Below are positions 13,239-23,771 of a stretch of 64,000 nucleotides of DNA, in pieces; the stretch's first letter is position 1, and each line of letters starts with the position of its first letter. Made by a program: the position numbers and the translations under genes. The notes under the pieces are model-generated. The model had not been told where the DNA came from. It made no database searches and was given only the letters and a program-made list of their open reading frames with translations. Source of the DNA: Halocaridina rubra (Eukaryota > Arthropoda > Malacostraca > Decapoda > Atyidae); contig JAXCGZ010019146.1 of the NCBI GenBank assembly GCA_037179515.1, positions 28,341 to 92,340 on the forward strand. Reading direction: 5' to 3'.

Positions 13239-16200
13239 AACTTGGACTTTAGACTAAAGCGCTCTTCCAGCTAATTCTAATATAATATAAATAAGTTTTT
13301 TTTAATGTAAAGTACAAAACTTTAAAGCGACGACAGCTTTAAGCACTAGCGTGAAGTACGCTCATGCATCAAATCTAAAGACACATAATACAATTATGTG
13401 TTTTTAAAAGAGTGTTTAAGCATTTAGAAAGTGTTATACATAATACAATTATGTTTTTTTAACGACTCAATAAGCAAATGACAAGTGTTTATCGATATTA
13501 CCTCTGGTAATAACTCAGTCGCCAGGCTTTTCAAGGTATTACGTTTCGAGTCGTAAAATTGCTAAGCAGAATTTATACAGATAAACACTCCATGAAATTC
13601 TGATTTCAATTACCCAAGCAATACGTACAGTTCTTCTTCGTCACAACTGCCCAGGAATAAGTAGCAGCATTCCTTGCTAACAGAGCAGGCTAAGTGAACT
13701 CACTATAGTGTGGGAGTAAATGTGGAACAGTGTCTTCATAACAATGCTACCGGAGTGGTTTGCAGATGTAAGGCATAGCAAAAGAGAAAATACATTGTTT
13801 ATGGGAAAAAAAATGATTATCAAATAGATAGAAAACACTGGAAAAAAAAGTCATGATACTAGAAGCTTTGCTTATGCCATGAATTGTAAATATGTAAATA
13901 CATAGTGCTTTGGAAGCAGAAAAAAAAAATAGAAATGGCAACACTTTAAAAAAAAGTGTATCAAAGTTACCTCCGGTCCTAACTCAATCGCTAGGTTTTT
14001 CGTGACCATGATAAGCGCAGCTTTGCTGATACTGTAGACTGTAAATATGTACATATTCAGTGCTTTGGAAACAGAAAAAAATAGAAATTACAACACTTAA
14101 AAAAAGTATATCAAAGTTACCTCTGGTCCTAACTCAATCCCCAGATTTTTCGTGGCCATGATAAGCGCAGCTTTGCTGATACTGTAGATTGTGTGGGGTG
14201 GAGAAGCCTGTTCACCGATAACATCACACAAATTAATGATATTACCCTTGGTCTGACGTAAATACGATGCAGCAGCCTATAAATAGCAAAGAAAAAATAT
14301 ATATTATCAATACCACTGTAAACTAAAGTTAATTATGGCAAACAAGTTCGCGTAAATATAGATTGGAATTTATAAGGTATTGTTACGTAATAACTTACCG
14401 CGTTGTATTGATTTAATTACTGGTCCATTTTTTAATAAAATTTTCGTTTGGCAAAATTACGTCTCTAGGTAATAAAATTGTTGAATAATTACTTTATCTA
14501 TTTTCTTTTACATATCTGATTTTCATTTTTTATACAAAACTTCTCTATTTATCTCTATTCAAAAAACTTCTCTAGCCAAAAAATATGTTTCTAAAAGAGT
14601 ATTTGTGAAGCTAATTTTTTCACTATTAATATTCAAGAAAAACACAAATTTCTTGAGATTATTTTTGCAATATATCTAACCTCCAAAAGATACTTTTAAC
14701 AGTACTTGTTCCATTTTTCTATTTTATATTATAGTCTCTGGGTAATACTAACAGTTCTGAATGAATTTCTAAATATAATTGTTTACTATAACTACTCCAT
14801 TTCGTAAGCATTGTTGAAATATATTTCTAAAGGTAATTGTTTAATATACCTCCTCTAGCTATTTCTTAAATAAATTCATAAGCTGAAAAAAATTCTAAAG
14901 ACAAAGTTTACAAAATCAATCTTTAAAAAAAAAAATTATTCATAATAAATATGTTGTAACTCTTCTGCTGTCTACTTGAATATGTGTGTATGCAACAATG
15001 ATGACCCTACGGCTGCGAAATCTATTTCTTAACATCTAGAAGCTTGAAAATTACATTCATAGATCTATATTACCAAAAATAAGAACTCTTTCAAGCCTAA
15101 ATAAACGAAAAGAGAATAATTTTCTAAATTTTATTGAATATATAAAAGTGCTACAAGGCAGGCAGTATGGTCAGGTAGATACTGTTTCACATTTACCTCG
15201 TACAATAATGTACTCAATGGGCCAGCTCAGTTGACAAGAAATGCCACTGCTCATTCTAATTCCTGGGTGCTGCTGACGAAGAGGAACTGTACATACCACT
15301 CGGGTAATTGAAATCAGAATCACGTGGAGTGTTCATCACACTAAATTCCACGTGGCAAATTTATGTCACGAAACGTAATATCAAGATACAATTTTTTTGT
15401 CTCGATTCTGTGACTTACTGAATATAATTTGACGTTAAAATGTGACCAAAGAGGCACTGTTCCAGAAGCAAAGGGCCAGTCTCATTCCACAGAATAAAGA
15501 GTGCCACATATGACTGCGTGCTTCATCCATTATCACAATTCAAAAATAACACATCGAAATATATTACCTTTGAATGAAATATTAAAACTGAAGAATTGTT
15601 TTTTTTTAATAGGAGAAAAACCTCCATGTTGATGGATGTAACTGTAATCAAACTGTTATCACTGTTCCCAAGAATATAATACCAGGGAAACCTCAGGTCT
15701 GAGTCAGGAAATACATGAATAATGGATTGGCCTCACTGTACTATAACTTTATCAGGAGCTTTTCCCTTGATCATATAGGGTCGCTGATTCTCAATAGCTT
15801 CTTGTATACTAGTGTTAGTTCGGGCTAAGTTTTACAGCCGAATGTGTACTGATACTCACTCCACTGATCCGGGCTTAGGATCAGTATCGAGTTGAGGTGG
15901 CGTGCTCCCCCAGTGGCAGAAATTGCTCACTGAATATCTGTATACAAGAGCCATATTCACCCTTATAATGGGGGTGGCTGAGTCAAAGCAAAATTTACTG
16001 CATATGGTGCGTATAAGTGTTGCCTGTGAGCGAATACTTGCTTTAAAGGAGAGATAGAAAAGATTTCATTTTATTAATATAAAATTAACCTCCTCTTGTT
16101 GCGGACACCATAAGGACACTGACGGGATAGGACATGTGCAGCAATAAGTCACAGACACTGGAAACTCGAGTGTCTCAGTGAGGACGCCTTTAGATTTATG

Positions 16201-16495
16201 AGATATATGTAGAAAGGATATCTTCAGTGAAAATATCTTTTGATACATAACATCAATGATAGAAAAAGTATCTTTCATATGCTCAGGCTTCGATATAAGC
16301 AGCACTGCCTATCCTAAACCTTATTTAATAAAAATCCAATCCTTGATTTAATGAAAACAATGTTATTAACTACCAAAGCAATACAATGGTACATAAATTG
16401 CTCTAACAGAAGTGGTAATTATCTTAATGACTAAAATGACAATGATTAATCTGAAATCATTATTTCAATACCAAGAACAAGCTGTCCACATGATT

Positions 16496-16590
<95 letters not shown>

Positions 16591-18319
16591 TCATCAGGCC
16601 CTTTTGTTCTCGAATCGACGCAATCATTTAAATATGAACATGATGTACAACTATTACTTTGAACTCTAATAAGCACCTGAAATTACCTGTAAACTACAAT
16701 TACCTGTAGAGTAAGAGAACCTGCATACTGTATCATCGATCGAATACACTGAAGCATGCATGCTTTCTTTAGCAGTGTGACTTTCATATTTATTAAAGAG
16801 AGTGAAATAAAATTAATAATCAATATGACACCCAAAGTCTTAGCTTAGGAGAATAGTTTAGCATTAAATATTTACAGCATAAATCATAAACAATTTATTT
16901 CAGGTGTTTTAGATAATTAATTTTTCTTTAAATTAGACATGTATTAATGACTGAATCCAATTTTTTTTACTTATTCATTAAGATGTTAAGTTCTACGACA
17001 ATTAATTATATTTATTTATGATTGTGTATATTGCAAGTAAAAATATTAAAATATGTTTTAAGTAAATAAAAATCTAAAAATCATAATATTTCATTTTAAA
17101 AACACGATGTCGCAGGAAAACTGTGACCAGGGTACTTATTGGCGCCGCACTTTTGGCGCTCAGCTGTTTTGGCGCTTTGACTTAATAAAAAAAAATTGGT
17201 TAATTAAAACTAACCTAAGCTAGCCCAAGTAGCTTAGTCAACGCCAAAACAGTGGCGCCAAAAGTGGTGCCTAATGGGCGATGCCAAACCGGCGGCGCCA
17301 AATAGTCCCAACCCGAACCGTGTGATACGGGCTTAACTTACCCCGGAACTAACCTGAGAGAGGAAATAAGGAGCTTTAACATTGGTATCCAAAAGTTGGT
17401 CCCATTGCTCCTCCGACGCAGTGTCTATGGGCGTAAGCAAAAAGAGAGCAGCGTTGTTGACCAGAAGGTCAAGGCGTCCCCATTTCCCAACTGCCTCCGT
17501 CACTAGCCTCCTGCAGGTCTCTCCTACATTCTTCGAAAGATCTCCACAAATGACGAAAGCGCTGTCTTCTCGGTCCCTACGTATAAAGGATTGACTGTTT
17601 CAAGTCTGCAGTATACTATCTTTGCCACGAGATTTGATAAAATATTAACATATAATAGTTTTCGGATATACAAGAAATTCATTCAAAGCTTGTCTTAAAA
17701 AAACTGAAAGTAATTTTAATTGGTTAGGTCAAATGAAATCAGAATTAAAAGCAATATCAGACCAGGAAATTGTAAGGGAAGAATTTTTTATTTGTTCAGC
17801 TGAACATACAAATGAAAAAATTTGACATTCGTTCAGACCAGTTGATAAATGTCATTGAAGAATTTCTTACTCGTTTCGTTCAAATGAATCACTAAATGGA
17901 GGAATTTTTTACTTGTTCAATTCACAGGATAAATGAATTGGATGAATTTCTTTATCCCTTCAGCTAAACCGACTTAAAAACTGGAAAAAAATTCTTCCTT
18001 ACTCAGTTCAGTCGATAAATGAATGAAAGAAGTTCTTTAATTGTTCATCTTAAATGACATATAATGACAACATTCTAGCCTGTTGAACTCGCTTAACAAA
18101 TACACTTTTTACTTGCTCCCACACACATAAAAACTGGAAGAATGACTCACTTGTTCATTTCACACGCAAAGGCATCTGCTTCTTCCCTGGAAGAATTGCA
18201 ATGGATGACAACATTATAACCATGTTTATGTAACGAGGAAGCAATGACTTTTCCCACTCTTCTTGCTGATCCTGTCACTAGTGCCACTTTGCCTAGGCCC
18301 CAGTGGCACGTACCTGGCA
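12034..18319 (-). CDS. Pteridine reductase (PTR1)-like short-chain dehydrogenase/reductase gene, five exons seen, first exon not found
   Basis: Coding exons on the minus strand are 18151-18319, 17354-17576, 14121-14276, 12985-13065 and 12034-12177; all introns show GT...AG and all junction phases agree, giving 256 residues to the stop. The protein is a cytosolic-type SDR that would use NADPH. Motifs in order: VALVTGSARRVGK (dinucleotide loop with the Arg-Arg typical of PTR1), HCNSS, GDLS, LLVNNAA, and a catalytic set in exon 4 in which Asp (codon 14223-14225) stands 13 residues before Tyr (14184-14186) and 17 before Lys (14172-14174). Asp-Tyr-Lys in place of the usual SDR Ser-Tyr-Lys is the signature of pteridine reductase, which reduces biopterin or folate. 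The end, TGTGISVCGGRSL, also fits. The true substrate in this animal is inference. The first exon must end with one base of a split codon; about 30 N-terminal residues or fewer are missing compared with PTR1 (about 288 residues). Confidence 0.88.
12640..12790 (-). mobile_element. SINE family 4 in the last intron of the PTR1-like gene
   Basis: On the minus strand a tRNA-like head GCGGTAGCCCAGTGGTAGAG (A box) and GGTACGATCC (B box) is followed by a body with AAGGGCATCCAGCTTTAATC. Similar copies are at 39190, 47070 and 56700. The weak pairing of the ends argues against a functional tRNA. Confidence 0.7.
12985..13065 (-). CDS. PTR1-like gene, exon with the IRVN segment
   Basis: The acceptor is GTTTCCAG and the donor GTAAGA. 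Its 27 codons start IRVNYICPGVVMWPE, the conserved strand and PG turn after the active-site helix of SDRs, and continue into the variable substrate loop. Phase 0 at both ends. Confidence 0.9.
13152..13236 (+). repeat. (CT)n microsatellite in an intron
   Basis: CT array with one TCC interruption, about 85 bases upstream of the acceptor of the exon at 12985-13065 (minus strand). In the transcript it is a GA array. Confidence 0.95.
13503..13537 (-). pseudogene. Diverged copy of the catalytic-exon end, cut by a repeat
   Basis: The minus strand reads as the last 11 or so codons of the catalytic exon (LKSLATELLPE) followed by GTAAT at the donor position. At 13538 it meets the dispersed repeat D1, which has removed or replaced the rest. 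Confidence 0.6.
13538..13750 (+). repeat. Dispersed repeat D1, copy in plus orientation
   Basis: Aligns over its length with the reverse complement of 15161-15378: shared words include ATTACGTTTCG, ATTCTGATTTCAATTACCC, GTACAGTTC and CTTCGTCA. Origin unknown; no coding potential seen. Confidence 0.75.
13851..14040 (-). pseudogene. Tandem partial duplicates of the catalytic exon's 3' part
   Basis: 13971-14040 repeats the last 70 bases of the catalytic exon with its GTAACT donor (SISKAALIMVTKNLAIELGPE), offset 150 bp from the original, together with the downstream intron sequence. A further, badly decayed copy without coding value is at about 13851-13894. The better copy has TTTACAG upstream, but splicing there would not keep phase, so it is probably a decoy rather than an alternative exon. 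Confidence 0.8.
14121..14276 (-). CDS. PTR1-like gene, catalytic exon (Asp-Tyr-Lys)
   Basis: The acceptor CTATTTATAG and donor GTAACT bound 52 codons, phase 0 at both ends. It encodes GNIINLCDVIGEQ and the TIYSISKAALIM active-site segment. Because it is a multiple of three, skipping it would keep frame but remove the whole catalytic set. Its 3' 70 bases and downstream intron are repeated at 13971-14040. Confidence 0.92.
15161..15378 (-). repeat. Dispersed repeat D1, copy in minus orientation
   Basis: Inverted relative to 13538-13750; together they flank the catalytic exon. Confidence 0.75.
15955..15992 (-). repeat. R1 family 3'-end fragment
   Basis: The reverse complement reads TTTGACTCAGCCACCCCCAT then TATAAGGG, the distal end of the R1 repeat described at 20323. 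Confidence 0.55.
16499..16587 (+). repeat. (CT)n microsatellite
   Basis: Uninterrupted CT array within the large intron. Confidence 0.95.
17135..17325 (+). repeat. GGCGCC foldback with short-period arms and TAACCTAAGC core
   Basis: The left arm has TTTTGGCGCT words at about 15-bp spacing; the right arm has the complementary AGCGCCAAAA-type words (ACGCCAAAACAG, GGCGCCAAAAGTGG). Between them lies AACTAACCTAAGCTAGCCC. The arms can pair as a hairpin. Confidence 0.7.
17354..17576 (-). CDS. PTR1-like gene, exon with GDLS and NNAA motifs
   Basis: The acceptor is TTTATACGTAG and the donor GTTAGT. The first base completes the Lys codon of the previous exon; 74 full codons follow and the exon ends in phase 0. 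It contains VICGDLSKN, WGRLDLLVNNAALF and NVKAPYFLSQ, the adenine-binding, NNAG-type and helix-E segments of an SDR. Confidence 0.92.
18151..18319 (-). CDS. PTR1-like gene, exon with NADP-binding loop
   Basis: A pyrimidine-rich acceptor (TTTTTTTCTCTTTAG) precedes it and a GTGAGT donor follows at 18150-18145. It enters with two bases of a split codon and leaves with two bases of a Lys codon. It encodes VALVTGSARRVGKV and the NADP-phosphate region VVIHCNSSREEAD. If the preceding exon ends in A, the split codon would be an ATG, so the start could lie on this junction; this is untested. Confidence 0.9.
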
Positions 18320-18894
18320 CTAAAGAGAAAAAAAATATGTAAAGTGAGTGAAGTAATAACTATGCAGTACTGGGCAGGCAAAACATATAATGTATCAGTG
18401 GCACTTTTATCTACCATCATTATCATCATCATCATCGAGGTGCCTCATCCTCAAGGAAGTTGGCATTCGAGGAACGCCCCTCCTCAGTCTGCCATCTTCT
18501 GCAGCAAATTTATAGCTCTTGTCTATAGTTTCTCACAACCACTTGCACCACCCCATTCATGTACTTCATTCTCGGCCTTCTTATTGGTCGGAAAAAGGAC
18601 TACTGCCCCATAGGACCATTGTCCTTTGGGGCAATTATCAATTCAATATTTAATAATGTGTGGCACTGGAGCGCTAATCCTAACTCTTAAAGTAAATTTT
18701 ATCTTTCACTGGTTTAGTAACATAATAACATCAAACCAGACCTTATTTATCCTGACACAACACAACCAAACCAAATTTAAACAGACCTGATGGCTCAACC
18801 TGACACAAACTAACTAAACTTAACACTTGAAAAATATCAAGGAGCAATTGTCCACCATTCCATTGACAGTTAGAGGCTGTTTTCCTTTTGGCAT
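18320..18894 (-). other. Upstream of the PTR1-like exons; first exon not identified
   Basis: The missing first exon should lie here or beyond. A CAATCGTCC-like minisatellite fragment (about 18598-18643) and a CAT triplet run (18417-18436) were seen, but no convincing start codon plus donor. Confidence 0.4.
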
Positions 18895-19045
18895 TCGTCC
18901 TATGGGAAATTGTACTTAGGACAATCGTTCTAGGGGAAATTGTCCCTAGCGCAATCGTCCTTAGGGCAATCGTCCTAAGGGCTATTGACCTAAGGGTAAT
19001 CGTCCCAGGGGCAATTGTCCAAAGAACTATCGTCCTAGGGGCAAC
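18895..19045 (+). repeat. 15-bp minisatellite, GGGGCAATCGTCCTA type
   Basis: About ten units of 15 bp alternating GGGCAATCGTCC and GGGCAATTGTCC joined by CTA or TTA. Related short runs occur at about 18598, 19485-19545 (inverted) and 22525. A 65-codon frame over it is a simple-repeat frame (repeating VLRAI). Confidence 0.85.
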
Positions 19046-19545
19046 TATCCTCGCCCCCACTGGTAATATAAATGACGTAACTTGAAAAATATAATCTGAA
19101 AAAAGCACTGACTCCTTCAATAGGGAACTAAACTAACTCCTTCTCGCCTTTGGTCCGATTTCTAAAACAGTGTAAATCTAGGATACCATATTGTTAGTTA
19201 GCTAGACACATACAAATGGATTTCATAAACGCATCTGACGCGGTTCTGTGTATGACTAGGATCCCATGTGGGGTCCTACCCATACACAGAACCGCGTCAG
19301 ATGCGTTTATGAAATCCATTTGTGTGTCTAGCTAACTAACAATATGGCATCCTAGGTTTACACTGTTTAAGAAATCGGGCCAAAGGCGAGAAGGAGTTAG
19401 TTTAGTTTCATATTGAAGGGCTCAGTGCTTTTTTTAGATTATATTTTTCAAGTTACGTCATTGATATGACCAGTGGGGGCGAGGACAGTTGCCCCTAGGA
19501 CGATTGCCCTTAGGACAATTGCCCCTGGGACGATTGCCATTAGGA
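18985..19545 (+). repeat. Large palindrome, arms about 280 bp
   Basis: The left arm 18985-19266 and right arm 19267-19545 are reverse complements with few mismatches, with almost no spacer (centre ATCCCATGTGGGGTCC). Arms carry CGCATCTGACGCGGTTCTGT, TTGTTAGTTAGCTAGACAC and end in the 15-bp minisatellite. Confidence 0.9.
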
Positions 19546-19640
19546 TACCGCGTCAGATGCGTTTATGAAATCCATTCGTGTGTGTCTAGCTAACTAACAA
19601 TATGATATCCTAGGTTTACGCTGTTTAAGAAATCGGGCCT
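19546..19640 (+). repeat. Extra direct copy of the palindrome's right arm
   Basis: CCGCGTCAGATGCGTTTATG to AAGAAATCGGGCC repeats the inner 95 bases of the right arm, in the same orientation, immediately after it. Confidence 0.85.
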
Positions 19641-19943
19641 TTGATAGGAATCAGTCTTAGAACCCAAACAGGTTTGACTTCTGATATCTAGAACTAGATC
19701 TAACTTCACCTTTCAACAGGAATTTTACGCCTACACTCTATTCTAATGTATACAACATTAACATAAGCTCTGTCTGTCAGCGCAAAATAACTAAGGTTTT
19801 AAATAACTTTATTCATTATTTGTTTTTTTTATGTTAGGACTGATCAAATTAACATTAAGAAGGCATATAGTATTTGTGAAGCTAAAACTGATCTTGTTCT
19901 AACTATGAATATATACTAATCATAATAATTTACCACGAAGTGA

Positions 19944-19948
<5 letters not shown>

Positions 19949-20021
<73 letters not shown>
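19949..20021 (+). repeat. (AT)n microsatellite
   Basis: AT array abutting the head of the SINE at 20022. Confidence 0.95.
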
Positions 20022-20025
<4 letters not shown>

Positions 20026-20209
20026 CACCGTGGCCGGGTAGTAACTCACGCGCTTTTGAATCGACAGGTCGTCGGTTAGAAACCCACCACGGTCTGAGGA
20101 AAGGGTATTCATTCAGGATAACGGTCGCACCGCCCAAACCAAAGTCAATTGAATGAAAGCACCCTCCTATCCATTAATAGAAAAGGGCGTCCGTGAGGTA
20201 AAAGCTGAA

Positions 20210-20213
<4 letters not shown>
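20022..20213 (+). mobile_element. SINE family 2 (tRNA-derived)
   Basis: A tRNA-like head GCCACCGTGGCCGGGTAGTA with GTCGGTTAGAAACCC at the B-box position is followed by a body and the tail AGAAAAGGGCGTCCGTGAGG. The tail matches family 1 (AGAAAAGGGAGTCCGTGACG). AT arrays flank both sides. Confidence 0.75.

Positions 20214-20271
<58 letters not shown>
20214..20271 (+). repeat. (AT)n microsatellite
   Basis: AT array at the SINE 3' end. Confidence 0.95.
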
Positions 20272-20277
<6 letters not shown>

Positions 20278-20322
20278 TACGAAAAACCGAAAAAGAATAA
20301 CATCACGCAGAACTTGATTATA

Positions 20323-20503
20323 TCCCTCTAAGAGAGGGGGCTAAATACTTCCTCCGTGTTCCCCTGCGTGTCGTAAGAGTCGACTTAATGAGGCGGATAG
20401 AAAGGGACTGGGAATCCCCTTCTCTGTATTTTCTCTTCCCAAAAAGTCAAGAGTATTTTGCCTTGACTCAGCCACTCCCCTTATAAGGAGAAAATGGCTC
20501 ATG
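20323..20503 (+). mobile_element. R1 short interspersed repeat, full copy
   Basis: Key words in order: ATACTTCCTCCGTGTTCCCC, TGCGTGTCGTAAGAGTCGAC, GGGACTGGGAATCCCCTTCT, TTTTCTCTTCCC, CCTTGACTCAGCCACTCCCC, then TTATAAGG hairpin, AATGGCTCATGT and a (GATA)n tail. It has no coding frame. Its 3' hairpin resembles that of the RTE-like LINE at 29610. Confidence 0.85.
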
Positions 20504-20789
20504 TATATAGATAGATAGACTTGATTACGATAAACCTTGATAGTAATATCTCCATTATGTTGACTAACCCAAATGTACATATATACACATGCATGATAAG
20601 GTATTAATTACCTTTCCACCTATCAGCTGTTCCACCCTATTCCTGTATCATGTGATAGAGAGATAAGGTTTTACATGCAGATTACGTCATTAATCATATA
20701 CAAGCAGTCCTCAAACAGCGTATGACGGAATTCTGTATAATTCTGAAGGGAATACAGTCATTTGCTTGTATACATACGTATGCATACGT

Positions 20790-20794
<5 letters not shown>

Positions 20795-20865
<71 letters not shown>

Positions 20866-20872
20866 ATATATA
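20795..20872 (+). repeat. (AT)n microsatellite
   Basis: AT array ending at the first arm of the inverted cluster F3. Confidence 0.95.
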
Positions 20873-21586
20873 TGAATAATTTTTTACCCCGACCGGGACT
20901 CGAACCTAGGACTTATAATTACTAAGTCGAGGCGCTACCAACTACACACCACAGAAGGTATGAAAGGAATCCAACCTTATAGCTTATATCTGCCATACTT
21001 AGGGATGAACGCATTCTATCTGAATGCCACTATGTTCATATTACAGATTCCCCAACCTCACTCGTGGCTGCAGTTTAGCATATAATTCAATTACCAATCT
21101 CGTTCAGGTCATAAGAACATAGTGACATTCAGATAGAATGCGTTCATCCATAAGTATAGCAGATATAAGCTATAAGGTTGGATTCCTTTTATACCTTCTG
21201 TGGTGTGTAGTTGGTAGTACCTTGACTTAGTAATTATAAGTCCTAGGTTCGAGTCCCGGTCGGGGTAAAAAATGATTCATGTTTTCACATATGTAATGTG
21301 CTTAATTGATTATTGTATGACCCGAATGAGATTGGGAATTGAATTAAATGCTAAAATAAAGCCACGAGTGAGGTTGGGGAATCTGTAATATGAACATAGT
21401 GGCATTCAGATAGAATGCGTTCATCCCTAAGTATAGCAGATATAAGTTATAAGGTTGGATTCCAGTTATACCTTCTGTGGTGTGTAGTTGGTAGCGCCTT
21501 GACTTAGTAATTATAAGTCCTAGGTTCGAGTCCCGGTCGGGGTAAAAAATGATTCATGTTTTCACATATGTAATGTGCTTGCTTGG

Positions 21587-21588
<2 letters not shown>
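20868..21588 (+). repeat. Cluster F3: three copies of a tRNA-like unit, one inverted
   Basis: Copy A (20876-21114) is on the minus strand, copies B (21115-21300, left-truncated) and C (about 21315-21588) on the plus strand. Each contains ACATAGTGRCATTCAGATAG, GTTGGATTCC, CTTCTGTGGTGTGTAGTTGG and the tRNA-like part with B box AGGTTCGAGTCCCGGTCGGG, then TAAAAAATGATTCATG. A and B are head-to-head and can fold on each other. Confidence 0.85.

Positions 21589-21671
<83 letters not shown>
21588..21671 (+). repeat. (AT)n microsatellite
   Basis: AT array following copy C of cluster F3. Confidence 0.95.
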
Positions 21672-21674
<3 letters not shown>

Positions 21675-21842
21675 TTTAGAAAGTCGGTAAGCACTTGATA
21701 AATTAACCAAATAAATATTGTGCATTGCTATGCATATTTTTCCTAATTGGAGAATGTGTACATATAAAATACATACAGTGTAAACAAGAAATAAAGCTAC
21801 TGAAGAGTGTAATATAGTAAAAGCATACACCGTATGTATATA

Positions 21843-22214
21843 CTCGTGTGTGATTACCTAATTGTGATTACCTAATTGTGTTTACGGGTAAGAGCCCAAA
21901 GCTCGTATCTTCCCGTCTCCTGATCGGTTTCATTTTATACTTAGTGATACTTATCATACCTGTCCTTAAAACTATGGATTGAGATAGCATTAACTACCTC
22001 CTCGCTTAGCGAATTCCAATTATCAACTACTCTTACACTGAAAAAGTATTTCCTTACATCCTGCGAAGAAGTTTTCTTACGAAGCTTCAAACTATGACCT
22101 CTAGTTCTAGAGCCAGCCATATCAAAATATCGATCCCTATCCACTCTATCATAACCATGAAGGAATTTAAAGACTGTCACCATATCCCCCCTCACTCTTC
22201 TAGCTTCGACCCTC
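21843..22214 (-). pseudogene. CR1-like LINE, 3'-terminal fragment
   Basis: The minus strand encodes the last 88 or so residues of the CR1-like protein, from EARRVRGDMVTVFKF to SFKDRYDKYH, uninterrupted, then the 3' UTR. At its end the 14-bp unit TGATTACCTAATTG (as read on plus) occurs twice. The 5' truncation point is at about 22214. Confidence 0.9.
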
Positions 22215-22928
22215 AAAAGGGGTCATTACGATGTGTTCCACCTTTGAGTGGAGTAACTATAAGGAAGAATAAGTTTGCATTTCATTAATATACTATCTTT
22301 TACATCATGAACTTTTCATTTACAAAGGTATAGAATTCATGTACACATATTCGGATATACTGTATCATGATTAAAATTTAATTAATGATAATTTATCTTT
22401 TTTCGTTATTTTAAAGGTTGGATTGCGTCAAGTTATTTTAGGTTAGATAACCTGACACTAAAGATAACAAAAATTAAAGAAAAATTACTATGCTAACTAT
22501 GATAAATAAAAGTACTTATTTGGGGGCAATCACCCCGGTGCAATTGTCCTGGGGGAGCTGTCGGAGGCAACTATCTTAGAACCTTGTAAGTCATTACCTT
22601 AGAAACTATTTAATAGACTAAAAACAACTTGATAATGTTGCTGTCGCATTAGAGTTGTTAGGAACCATAAAAATAGTTCACATACCACACAGTGTAAACA
22701 GGTGAAGCTATGACTGAAGACAAGCAATAAACTGAATACATATACATTACCATTTTATAAGGAGAGACATTCACAAATTGCAAGCACCAAAGTCACGATA
22801 ATCAGATCTTTAAAAAAAAAAATAAATAAATAAAATAAAAAGTATATAACAAAATAAATAAGTAAATAAAAAAAATGGCATACCGCAAGTAGAGAAGGAG
22901 TTCCTATAATAACTTTGCCTCAATAAAC

Positions 22929-22932
<4 letters not shown>
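22215..22932 (+). other. Unassigned; short minisatellite and TTAGG-like motif
   Basis: No gene. TTTTAGGTTAGATAACC lies near 22437 and a run of GGGGCAATC-type words at about 22525-22575, relatives of the array at 18895. Confidence 0.45.
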
Positions 22933-22974
<42 letters not shown>

Positions 22975-23006
22975 CTCACGCACACACACACACACACACA
23001 CACACA
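22933..23006 (+). repeat. (AC)n microsatellite
   Basis: AC array with G interruptions. Confidence 0.95.
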
Positions 23007-23576
23007 AAACAGCTTAAATGAAAAGCAATAGGTGCTGTTATAATTCTATTTTGAATACTGTGTATGGCAAGCAGAAAACATCTGCTGAAACAAAAGCTAT
23101 AAACAGACACCAGCTAGAATTTAAAGCTTCACATAAATGCACTAATTTTATTTTAAACAGAACAGGGTGCCAAAACTCACTTGTGCAGTTTTTAATACCC
23201 TCCGACATCCTCCCTCCTCGACTTGCTAGAGCACACTGATAACTAAACCCATCACTCAACACGTCATGAACTTGTTTGCTGAATTTTCCAGTTTCTAGGG
23301 TTGCCGAGTCTCGCAAGAACCATTAGCATCAATATTTTTTTTAGATAAAACAATGATAAACTTGATAAAACTGCTTCCCATGAGGGATTTTATTTTTGCA
23401 GGAACGGAAGAACAACAGAATGAGTTACTTTTATTAATTTCCTTGTTTTCCCAGAGACATTTTATTAGTTCTTATAATTAATGCAAAGGAAATAGGCTTT
23501 GTTATATTAACAAAGTAAAAAATAGATTATGCCATTTTTAGCGGTTGCATATCTATTTTTAACGTTAGCTGAGGGA
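23007..23576 (+). other. Unassigned sequence
   Basis: No gene or transposon recognised; frames here are short and without motifs. Confidence 0.35.

Positions 23577-23771
<195 letters not shown>

Larger units (their letters stand above)
14277..17353 (-). other. Large intron of the PTR1-like gene
   Basis: It separates the GDLS/NNAA exon from the catalytic exon. It contains D1 (15161-15378), an R1 fragment (15955-15992), a CT microsatellite (16499-16587) and an inverted GGCGCC-rich foldback (17135-17325). No other exon recognised. Confidence 0.8.

Noticed and set aside
13971..14040. A mutually exclusive alternative exon
   Set aside because: The only acceptor-like site upstream would not preserve phase with the preceding exon, and the segment lacks the catalytic Asp; kept as a pseudo-exon.
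18888..19120. Frames with repeating VLRAI or RTIAL
   Set aside because: They follow the 15-bp minisatellite, whose period is a multiple of three.
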